DNA of 64,000 nucleotides, taken from an uncultured Sphingomonas sp. (GTDB lineage Bacteria > Pseudomonadota > Alphaproteobacteria > Sphingomonadales > Sphingomonadaceae). The notes under the pieces were generated by a model. The model was not told the origin of the DNA, searched no databases, and saw only the letters and a list, made by a program, of their open reading frames with translations. Numbering within the stretch: the stretch's first letter is position 1; each line of letters begins with the position of its first letter. The stretch is taken from positions 62,001-126,000 of the forward strand of contig NZ_CAJYQD010000032.1 in the NCBI RefSeq assembly GCF_913776855.1, written 5' to 3'. Shown here piece after piece: positions 57,123 through 64,000 of the stretch. A program made the translations under genes and the position numbers.

Positions 57123-58049
57123 CTACTCGCTGAATTCCCCGACCGTCACCCGCCGCCCGAGCAGGAACGCGTCGTTGACATGGACGAACGGCGACAGGTC
57201 GACATCGCTCTGCCGGTCGCGCAGGCACTCGGCGAAGCGGCGGTACAGCCGGGCATATTCGGGTTCGTCGCCGATATCGACTGCGATTCCGTCGACCGCC
57301 ATCTGCGACGCGCCCATCGACAGTTTCAAGGTGCCGTCGTCGGTTTCGACATCGACGTCCCAGGTCTGCGGTCCGGTCTGGTCGAAATCGAACTCTACGC
57401 GGACCGGCACGCCCGCCGTATCGGTGAAGTCGAGATCGGCGGCGATCGGTGCGTCGCGGTTGGATGGGAAGCGCAGTTCGGCGGCGTCGAGCAACAGCGG
57501 GCGCGGCAGGATGCGGGTAATGACCGACAGCGCGTTGATCCCCGGATCGAATACGCCGATGCCCGGTTCCCAGATCCAGTCCTGCCCCGGATGCCAGACG
57601 CGAACGTCCTCCTTCCAGTTGACCGCGACCCGGCGGATATTGCGCTGCGTCAGCCACTGCCGCGCCGGCTCGACCGCCGCCGCCTCGCGTGAATGCCATG
57701 TCGCGAACAGGACCCGGCGGGCACGTTCGGCGGCCTGGGCGAATGCCTGCGCCTCCGACAGGGTCGCCGCCGGCGGCTTTTCGATCATGATGTCGAGGCC
57801 ATGGTCCAGCGCCTGCTGGATCAGCGACAGCCGCCCGCGCGGCGGGGTGCAGATCGAGATCGCCTGCACGTCGGGCATTGCCGCCATCATCTCGGCAATG
57901 GTGCGGAACCCCGGCACCTCCTCGGGCGGGGTGTGGCCGGTGACGGCGGCGACCAGTTCGAAATCCGGGCTGGCGGCAATGTGCGGAATATGCTGATCGC
58001 GCGCGATCTTGCCGATGCCGGCCAACGCGATGCGGGTCGGGGAAGCCAA
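57123..58049 (-). CDS. Sugar 1-dehydrogenase (D-galactose / L-arabinose type, Gfo/Idh family)
   Basis: 308 aa. It starts at TTG 58049 behind AGGAGAGTAGGA. The Rossmann start is IALAGIGKIARDQHIPHIAA, followed by EKPPAATL and the block WKEDVRVWHPGQDWIWEPG, GVFDPGINALSVITRILPR. These are shared with Azospirillum L-arabinose 1-dehydrogenase and rhizobial galactose 1-dehydrogenase. It makes the aldonolactone as the first step of the non-phosphorylating pathway. The rest of the pathway is not here. Confidence 0.85.
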   Translation of the reverse strand: MASPTRIALAGIGKIARDQHIPHIAASPDFELVAAVTGHTPPEEVPGFRTIAEMMAAMPDVQAISICTPPRGRLSLIQQALDHGLDIMIEKPPAATLSEAQAFAQAAERARRVLFATWHSREAAAVEPARQWLTQRNIRRVAVNWKEDVRVWHPGQDWIWEPGIGVFDPGINALSVITRILPRPLLLDAAELRFPSNRDAPIAADLDFTDTAGVPVRVEFDFDQTGPQTWDVDVETDDGTLKLSMGASQMAVDGIAVDIGDEPEYARLYRRFAECLRDRQSDVDLSPFVHVNDAFLLGRRVTVGEFSE

Positions 58050-58115
58050 AGTCCTACTCTCCTGCCGATTATTTGTCCGACTTATCGAGCGCGCAGGACC
58101 GTGGCAAGCGGTGCT

Positions 58116-58871
58116 TCAGATTCCGTCGGCAACCGTGTCGTGCCCGGCGGCACGCAACCGCGCGGCCAGATCGGCGAGGCACGCATCGACCAGCGCCGCA
58201 TCGGTCGCGCGAACGACGAAATTGGCACCGGTGCGGCCTTCGCGGAAGAACGGATAGCTGCCGATCGCCACGCCGTCATGCGCGCGCTCCACGTCGCGCA
58301 GCGTGCCCGCGACCTCGCTCTCCCCCACCCAGCAGCCCAGCGTTCCGGATACGACCGGCAGGCCGCCCTCCAGCGTACCGGTCAGGCTGTCGAGCATCGC
58401 CGCCGCAATATGGGGCACGCCGGCCATAACGAAGATATTGCCGATATGGATGCCGGGCGCACCCGACATGCGGTTTTCGATCAGTTCGCCGCCCTCCGGC
58501 ACCCGCGCCATGCGCAGGCGTGCGTCGGTCAGCCCGCCGCGCGTGGTGTAATAGTCTTCCAGGATCGCCCGCGCGCGCGGATGGACGATGACCGGAACAC
58601 CCAGCGCCGCCGCGATCGATTCAACGGTGATATCATCATGCGTCGGCCCGATGCCACCTGTGGTGAACAGATAATCGTTGCGTGCGCGCAGCGTGTTCAC
58701 CGCCTCGACGATCGCTTCCTCCCGATCCGCGACGACGCGGACTTCGGACAGGCGGATGCCCTGCACGTTCAACCACGTCGCCAGCTGCGCGACATTCTTG
58801 TCCTGCGTCCGGCCGGAGAGAATTTCATCCCCGATGACGAGCAAGGCGGCGGTCCAGATGCGATCGGTCAT
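58116..58871 (-). CDS. CinA-like competence/damage-inducible protein A (molybdopterin-binding domain)
   Basis: 251 aa. MoaB/MogA-like fold: LLVIGDEILSGRTQDKNVAQ, TTGGIGPTHDDITVESIAAA and LIENRMSGAPGIHIGNIFV. Only the N-terminal CinA domain is present, without the nicotinamide-nucleotide amidase domain. Such short forms have proposed pyrophosphatase activity. Divergent from map. Confidence 0.88.
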   Translation of the reverse strand: MTDRIWTAALLVIGDEILSGRTQDKNVAQLATWLNVQGIRLSEVRVVADREEAIVEAVNTLRARNDYLFTTGGIGPTHDDITVESIAAALGVPVIVHPRARAILEDYYTTRGGLTDARLRMARVPEGGELIENRMSGAPGIHIGNIFVMAGVPHIAAAMLDSLTGTLEGGLPVVSGTLGCWVGESEVAGTLRDVERAHDGVAIGSYPFFREGRTGANFVVRATDAALVDACLADLAARLRAAGHDTVADGI

Positions 58872-58933
58872 GCCTTCGCATAGCGTGGGGACGTGCCCTC
58901 GCCTAGCGCGCGTTCGTTGCCTATATGGGCGTG

Positions 58934-59761
58934 ATGACCGACTATCAGACCGTCACCGCCGATATGCCGCTCGCCCGGACCGGCGCGATCAAGCTGCACG
59001 ATGCCGCCGGGTTCGAAGGAATGCGCCGCGCCGGCCGGCTTGCCGCGCATATCCTTGATGAGATCACCCCGCATGTCGTGCCGGGCGTGACCACCGCCGA
59101 ACTGGACGCGACCATCTATCGCCTGATGCGCGAGGGCGGCGCGGTGCCCGCCACGCTCGGCTATCGCGGCTATGCTCATTCAACCTGCATCTCGATCAAC
59201 CATGTCGTGTGCCACGGAATCCCGTCGGACCGGACGCTGAAGGACGGCGACATCGCCAATATCGACGTTACGCCACTGCTGGATGGCTGGCATGGCGACA
59301 GCAGCCGCACGTATCTGGTCGGCGATGTGCCGATCAAGGCGCGCAAGCTGGTCGACGTGACCTATGAGTGCCTGATGCTGGGCATCGAACAGGCGAAGCC
59401 CGGCAACCGGATGGGCGATGTGGCCCACGCGATCCAGCGCCATGCCGAATCGCACCGCTATGGCGTGGTCCGCGATTTCTGTGGCCATGGCCTGGGACAG
59501 CTGTTCCATGACGCGCCCGAGGTGATCCATGCCGGCCGCCCCGGCACCGGCCCCGAGCTGCGCCCCGGCATGTTCTTCACCATCGAGCCGATGATCAATA
59601 TCGGCCGGCCGGACGTGAAGATGCTGGACGATGGCTGGACGGCGGTGACGCGCGACCGGTCGCTGTCGGCGCAGTTCGAACATTCGATCGGGATTACCGA
59701 GGATGGCTGCGAAATCTTCACGCTCAGCCCCAAGGGGTTTACCAAGCCGCCGTATCTGTAA
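58934..59761 (+). CDS. map: Methionine aminopeptidase, type I
   Basis: 275 aa from ATG 58934. An ATG three codons upstream (58925) is possible. Metal ligands and active-site residues are in NHVVCHGIPSD, ANIDVTPLLDGWHGDSSR, FCGHGLGQLFHDAPEV, FFTIEPM and FEHSIGITEDG. It removes the initiator methionine from new proteins. Confidence 0.95.
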   Translation: MTDYQTVTADMPLARTGAIKLHDAAGFEGMRRAGRLAAHILDEITPHVVPGVTTAELDATIYRLMREGGAVPATLGYRGYAHSTCISINHVVCHGIPSDRTLKDGDIANIDVTPLLDGWHGDSSRTYLVGDVPIKARKLVDVTYECLMLGIEQAKPGNRMGDVAHAIQRHAESHRYGVVRDFCGHGLGQLFHDAPEVIHAGRPGTGPELRPGMFFTIEPMINIGRPDVKMLDDGWTAVTRDRSLSAQFEHSIGITEDGCEIFTLSPKGFTKPPYL

Positions 59762-59882
59762 ACTCCTCCCTGTGCCGAAGAGGATACTATTGCCCGAAAA
59801 ACCGGCACCCTGCCCCTTCTGTGGGCAATATCGACAGCCTCGCCCCAATCCCCGATGATCCTGCCCAAGGCGAATCGCCGGT

Positions 59883-59897
59883 TGGCACGGTTATTGT
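59883..59897 (+). promoter_or_regulatory. Sigma-54-like promoter before glnB
   Basis: TGGCAC (59883-59888), 5 bp, TTGT (59894-59897). The consensus is TGGCAC-N5-TTGC, so only the last base deviates. It lies 59 bp before the glnB start, and nitrogen-regulated glnBA operons often use sigma-54. An NtrC site was not identified. Confidence 0.5.
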
Positions 59898-59901
59898 TTA
59901 A

Positions 59902-60294
<393 letters not shown>

Positions 60295-60384
60295 CGCAAC
60301 GCAGCATTATTTCGATTCGAGGGGCGTTCCGGGGCGATTGATTGCGCCGGAGCGTGGGGTTTAATCCAGAAAGGGCAGTTTCCG

Positions 60385-61797
60385 ATGGCTATTACCGCCA
60401 GCACCATCCTGAAGCGGATCAAGGACGAAGAGATCGAATGGATCGACCTGCGCTTCACCGATCCCAAAGGCAAGTGGCAGCACCTGACCATGGTCGCGTC
60501 GATCCTGGGTGAGGACGAGCTGACCGACGGCCTGATGTTCGACGGTTCGTCGATCGAAGGCTGGAAGGCGATCAACGAGTCGGACATGGTGCTGAAGCCC
60601 GATCTGGACGCGGTGTACACCGATCCGTTCTCGGCCACCCCGATGCTGGTCATCTTCTGCGACGTGGTCGAACCGTCGACCGGCGAACTCTATGCCCGCG
60701 ACCCGCGTTCGACCGCGAAGCGCGCCGAGGCGTATCTGAAGACCACCGGAATCGGCGACACCGTCTATGTCGGCCCGGAAGCCGAATTCTTCATGTTCGA
60801 CGACGTGCGGTTCGAAAACAGCTATTCGACCAGCTATTACAAGATCGACGACATCGAACTGCCGGGCAATTCGGGTCGCGAATATGAAGCGGGCAACATG
60901 GGCCACCGCCCGCGCGCCAAGGGCGGCTATTTCCCGGTCGCGCCGGTCGACAGCGCCGTCGACATCCGTGGCGAAATGGTCACCACGATGCTCGAAATGG
61001 GCCTGCCCTGCGACAAGCATCACCACGAAGTCGCCGCTGCACAGCACGAACTGGGCCTGACGTTCGGCACGCTGACCACGACCGCCGATCGGATGCAGAT
61101 CTACAAGTATGTCGTGCACCAGGTCGCGCACGCCTATGGCAAGACGGCGACGTTCATGCCCAAGCCGATCAAGGAAGATAACGGCTCGGGGATGCACACC
61201 CACTTCTCGATCTGGAACGGCGGCAACCCGCTGTTCGCCGGCGACGGCTATGCCGGCCTGTCGGACATGTGCCTGTACTTCATCGGCGGTATCATCAAGC
61301 ACGCCAAGTCGGTGAACGCCTTCACCAACCCGACGACCAACAGCTACAAGCGGCTGGTTCCGGGCTATGAAGCGCCGGTGCTGCTCGCCTATTCGGCCCG
61401 CAACCGGTCGGCATCGTGCCGCATCCCGTACGGCACGGGTCCGAAGTCGAAGCGCGTCGAAGTCCGCTTCCCCGACGCGATGGCCAACCCGTATCTCGCC
61501 TATGCGGCGCTGATGATGGCGGGTCTGGACGGCATCCAGAACAAGATCCATCCGGGCGAGGCGATGGACAAGAACCTGTACGACCTGCCGCCGGCAGAAC
61601 TCGCCCAGGTCCCGACGGTGTGCGGTTCGCTCCGCGAAGCGCTCGACAGCCTCGAAGCCGATCACGACTATCTGCTGAAGGGCGACGTGTTCTCGAAGGA
61701 CCAGATCGAGGCCTATGTCGAGATCAAGCGCGGCGAAGTGGCGCGGTGGGAAATGACCCCCAGCCCGGTCGAGTATGACATGTACTACAGCGCCTGA
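60385..61797 (+). CDS. glnA: Glutamine synthetase, type I
   Basis: 470 aa, dodecameric [21 protein letters not shown], the ATP-binding [16 protein letters not shown] and the adenylylation tyrosine in [10 protein letters not shown] are present. It makes glutamine from glutamate and ammonia and is the target of P-II/GlnE control. A long structured 3' region follows. Confidence 0.98.
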   Translation: MAITASTILKRIKDEEIEWIDLRFTDPKGKWQHLTMVASILGEDELTDGLMFDGSSIEGWKAINESDMVLKPDLDAVYTDPFSATPMLVIFCDVVEPSTGELYARDPRSTAKRAEAYLKTTGIGDTVYVGPEAEFFMFDDVRFENSYSTSYYKIDDIELPGNSGREYEAGNMGHRPRAKGGYFPVAPVDSAVDIRGEMVTTMLEMGLPCDKHHHEVAAAQHELGLTFGTLTTTADRMQIYKYVVHQVAHAYGKTATFMPKPIKEDNGSGMHTHFSIWNGGNPLFAGDGYAGLSDMCLYFIGGIIKHAKSVNAFTNPTTNSYKRLVPGYEAPVLLAYSARNRSASCRIPYGTGPKSKRVEVRFPDAMANPYLAYAALMMAGLDGIQNKIHPGEAMDKNLYDLPPAELAQVPTVCGSLREALDSLEADHDYLLKGDVFSKDQIEAYVEIKRGEVARWEMTPSPVEYDMYYSA

Positions 61798-61816
61798 GGT
61801 TGCCGTGCCGACAACC

Positions 61817-61911
61817 GGTGGCACGCAAGCGTGCCACAGGCGCTGTCGGCCGGCCTCGCCCACGGGCGAGGACCGACGACGTGGCTTCGCCACGTCGCGC
61901 TGAGACAAGAG
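61817..61911 (+). other. Highly structured glnA 3' untranslated region
   Basis: Three successive hairpins precede the terminator. The first is GTGGCACGC-AA-GCGTGCCAC (61818-61837). The second is a nested stem centred on CCTCGCC / GGCGAGG (61854-61871) with an outer GTCGG / CCGAC pairing (61845-61849, 61873-61877). The third is CGACGTGGC-TTC-GCCACGTCG (61877-61897). Together with the terminator this gives about 130 nt of compact RNA with no coding frame of note. It may stabilise glnA mRNA or be released as a small RNA. Confidence 0.5.
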
Positions 61912-61945
61912 AAAGGCGCCGGTCAAATGGCTCGGCGCCTTTTTT
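61912..61945 (+). terminator. Intrinsic terminator of glnBA
   Basis: 10-bp stem AAAGGCGCCG / CGGCGCCTTT with an 11-nt loop ending in TTTTTT. It is a strong rho-independent terminator. Confidence 0.9.
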
Positions 61946-61980
61946 GTTCGCGGTGGGCACTGTTGCTCGCTCCCCACGAT

Positions 61981-62063
61981 CGTCCTGCCAGCGCAGGCTG
62001 GCATCTTCTGGTACGAGCGCACCACGCCAGCCGCGAGAGACCTCAGCCTTCGCTGGAGTGACG
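61981..62063. repeat. Degenerate copy of the composite palindromic repeat
   Basis: Arms CGTCCTGCCAGCGCAGGCTG (from 61981) and CAGCCTTCGCTGGAGTGACG (to 62063) face each other about 43 bp apart, the same design as 42535-42616 with several substitutions. The rest of the 351-bp gap from glnA to the phosphatase gene holds the structured 3' region and terminator, and nothing further was recognised from 62064 to 62148. Confidence 0.65.
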
Positions 62064-62148
62064 AATTGTGGAGCCGCCCACCGCCACACAAACGTCACAT
62101 CCCCGTGGTCAAGCAACGCCGACCACCCGCGACAGGAATCGCCCGCCC

Positions 62149-63093
62149 ATGACCGTCCTTCTCGACCGCCGCACCCTGCTCGGCGGCTTTGCCATCAGTG
62201 CCGCTACCTTTGGTGTAGCGCCGGCACAGGCGCGCGCGGTGAAGGGCTGCACCTTCGCGGTGCTGGGCGACTGGGGTCGGGACACGCCCGAACAGCATCA
62301 TGTCGCCGCCGCGATGGGCCGCGCGGCAGCGGAGGCACGCAGCGATTTCGTGCTGGCGATCGGCGACAATTTCTATAGTGACGGCGTGACCTCCACCAAC
62401 GACCCGCTGTGGCAATATGTGTTCGAAGGGGTCTATACCCACCCGGCATTGCAGGTGCCGTGGTATGCGCTGCTCGGCAATCACGACTATCGCGGCAATC
62501 CGCAGGCGCAGCTGGACTATAGCGCGCACAGCAAGCGCTGGCGGATGCCGGCGCGCTATTACCAAGTGGCCGATGCGTCGCTGGCACGGGCGGACACCGA
62601 GCTGTTTGCGATCGACACCTCGCCCTTCGTCGAGCGCTATCGCGAGAATGACGGGATGATCGGCAGCAACACCCGGTCGCAGGATACCGCCAAGCAGCTT
62701 GCGTGGCTCGACCATGCGCTGTCGCAGTCGCGTGCCAAGTGGAAGCTGGTCACCGGCCACCATCCCATCCGGTCGGGCGGCAGTGGCCATGGCGACCAGC
62801 CGGAAATCATCGCGAAGGTGCTGCCGATCCTGAACCGCCATGGTGTACAGGCCTATATCGCCGGCCACGATCACGACCTGCAGCATATCCGCCGCGACGG
62901 GATCGACATGATCCAGTGCGGCGGGGGCATGGAGGCGCGCCCGGTCCAGCCGGTCGAGGGCACCCGCTTCTGCCGCGCCGCCGCCGGTTTCGGCATGGTG
63001 CGGATCGCAGGCGACCTGTTGTCGTTCGACCTGCGCGACGAACGCGGCGCCAGCCTCTACGACGCGTCGGTGCCGGTGCGCGTCACGGCATGA
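62149..63093 (+). CDS. Tartrate-resistant/purple acid phosphatase-like metallophosphoesterase
   Basis: 314 aa. A twin-arginine-like signal (LDRRTLLGGFAISAA) suggests export in folded form through Tat. Metal motifs in order: LGDWGRD, IGDNFYSDG (tyrosine ligand typical of purple acid phosphatases), LGNHDYRG, TGHHPI and AGHDHDLQ. These give a dinuclear metal centre for phosphomonoester hydrolysis. It lies in the periplasm and converges on the AtoE gene with an 11-bp overlap of their ends. Confidence 0.9.
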   Translation: MTVLLDRRTLLGGFAISAATFGVAPAQARAVKGCTFAVLGDWGRDTPEQHHVAAAMGRAAAEARSDFVLAIGDNFYSDGVTSTNDPLWQYVFEGVYTHPALQVPWYALLGNHDYRGNPQAQLDYSAHSKRWRMPARYYQVADASLARADTELFAIDTSPFVERYRENDGMIGSNTRSQDTAKQLAWLDHALSQSRAKWKLVTGHHPIRSGGSGHGDQPEIIAKVLPILNRHGVQAYIAGHDHDLQHIRRDGIDMIQCGGGMEARPVQPVEGTRFCRAAAGFGMVRIAGDLLSFDLRDERGASLYDASVPVRVTA

Positions 63094-64000
63094 CCGGCGG
63101 AATATAGGGCAGCGTAAACGCCAGCGCCCAGAGGAGGAGCAGGACCAGCGGCAGGTGGACGATCAGCTGGAGGAAGCTGAACCCCACGATGTCGCGCGCC
63201 TTCAGCCCGAGGATGCCGAGCAGCGGGAGCATCCAGAACGGGTTGACGAGGTTCGGCAACGCCTCCGACGCGTTGTAAATCTGCACCGCCCAGCCGAGAT
63301 GGACGTGCAGGTCGTTTGCCGCCTGCATGACATAGGGCGCCTCCAGCAGCCATTTGCCGCCACCCGACGGAATGAAGAAGCCGAGGATCGCGGAATAGAC
63401 GCCCATGGTCAGGGGGAAGGTTTCGGTCGTGTTCAGCGCGACGAAGGCATGGGCGATGACATCCGATAGGGTCGATCCGTCCGCGCTCTTCGCAGTCGTC
63501 ATCATCGCGGCAATGGCCGCGTAGAAGGGATATTGGATCAGGATGCCGGCGGTCGCGGGCACCGACCGCGCGAGTGCGTTCAGGAAGCGTTTGGGCCGCC
63601 AGTGCAGCACCAGTCCCGCCATCAGGAACAGGAAATTGTAGGTGTTGAGGTTGGAGATGGCGACCATCCATGATTGCCGCGCAAATTCCTGCACCAGCCA
63701 GCCTACTGCCAGCAGCCCGATCAGCACGGTGAGCAGCGGGGCATGTTCCAGCCATTCGCCAGGCTGGGTACGGGGCGGCAGGGCGTCGTCCTCGCGCGCT
63801 GGATCGATCCCCATGTCCTGTGCGGTCACCGCCGTCTCTCGACCGGGAGCGGATGCGACCGCGATCACCGTCGACACGACCACCAGGATCGCGGCGATCA
63901 GCATTGATTGCCACAGGAAGATCGTCTGGCTGAAGGGGATTACGCCGGTGATCGGCAGCAGGCCCGGCGGCAGGCTGGCCGGGTTCGCCTGTAGCTGGGC
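63083..64000 (-). CDS. atoE: Short-chain fatty acid transporter AtoE, 5' part missing
   Basis: 305 residues are visible, the N-terminus lying beyond the right edge. Membrane helices and the AtoE (SCFA transporter) blocks NTYNFLFLMAGLVLHWRPKR, ILIQYPFYAAIAAMM, FFIPSGGGKWLLEAPYV and PNLVNPFWMLPLLGILGLKA are clear. It is an inner-membrane carrier for acetoacetate and other short-chain fatty acids. The reading frame is open to base 64000. Confidence 0.88.
   Translation of the reverse strand, partial: AQLQANPASLPPGLLPITGVIPFSQTIFLWQSMLIAAILVVVSTVIAVASAPGRETAVTAQDMGIDPAREDDALPPRTQPGEWLEHAPLLTVLIGLLAVGWLVQEFARQSWMVAISNLNTYNFLFLMAGLVLHWRPKRFLNALARSVPATAGILIQYPFYAAIAAMMTTAKSADGSTLSDVIAHAFVALNTTETFPLTMGVYSAILGFFIPSGGGKWLLEAPYVMQAANDLHVHLGWAVQIYNASEALPNLVNPFWMLPLLGILGLKARDIVGFSFLQLIVHLPLVLLLLWALAFTLPYIPPVMP

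Overview
The window looks like a chromosomal segment of a sphingomonad (Alphaproteobacteria, Sphingomonas or a close relative). Evidence for this is the high GC content, the F0 ATP-synthase operon with a split b/b' pair (I-a-c-b'-b), the suf operon headed by an Rrf2 regulator with SufT and SufA, a MucR regulator beside tsaB-rimI-fur-plsC, a TonB-dependent receptor with an IVVTG TonB box, and many small secreted proteins of the sphingomonad type. No rRNA, tRNA, CRISPR array, insertion sequence or prophage was seen. Nearly all of the DNA is densely packed core-genome coding sequence with many 1-4 bp start/stop overlaps.

Layout. 1-14460: two small coupled ORFs at the left edge, a CcdA-like orphan antitoxin, uvrC, a membrane GGDEF protein, a Gfo/Idh oxidoreductase, an esterase and an SMR transporter. 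Then comes the F0 operon (6501-9141, minus), a 36-residue hydrophobic peptide gene with two stable hairpins behind it (9372-9550), the ydbH-ynbE-ydbL envelope lipid-transport operon and a PagL-like lipid A deacylase with a small secreted partner. 14547-27068: a DUF2975/HTH pair, radC, an acetyltransferase, purB, a soluble PAS chemoreceptor, dnaK-dnaJ (with a good alphaproteobacterial sigma-32 promoter), a PCu(A)C copper chaperone, a zincin-like protein, a secreted TonB-C protein and a DUF1206 membrane protein. 27065-34339: uvrA coupled to a nucleotidyltransferase-like gene, several small proteins, cspA and a TonB-dependent receptor.

34362-40715 (minus): the whole suf Fe-S assembly operon, regulator-sufB-orf-orf-sufC-sufD-sufS-sufT-sufA, with two small exported proteins inserted between sufB and sufC. 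40858-52905: pyrD-HPP, gamma-glutamyltransferase, an acyl-CoA ligase, an uncharacterised protein/lipoprotein pair, an MFS transporter, a two-domain M16 peptidase and a Crp/Fnr regulator. 53045-57066: nfuA, a RutE-like nitroreductase, tsaB, rimI, mucR, fur and plsC. 57123-64000: a sugar 1-dehydrogenase, a CinA-like protein, map, glnB-glnA with a sigma-54-like promoter and a highly structured 3' region, a purple-acid-phosphatase-like enzyme and the 3' part of an AtoE-type short-chain fatty acid transporter that runs off the right edge.

The least ordinary things found are four. First, a paralogous pair of small exported proteins (13456-13794 and 38519-38827) that carry a TonB-box-like IVV(T/I)G motif followed by four cysteines with the same C-x15-C-x5-C-x12/13-C spacing. 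The C-x15-C part matches a cysteine pair in the TonB-C-like domain of the protein at 24962-25768. Second, a low-GC 36-residue transmembrane peptide gene followed by a 10-bp UUCG hairpin and a second hairpin, resembling a type I toxin locus. Third, four consecutive hairpins behind glnA. Fourth, composite 80-bp palindromic repeats scattered between genes.
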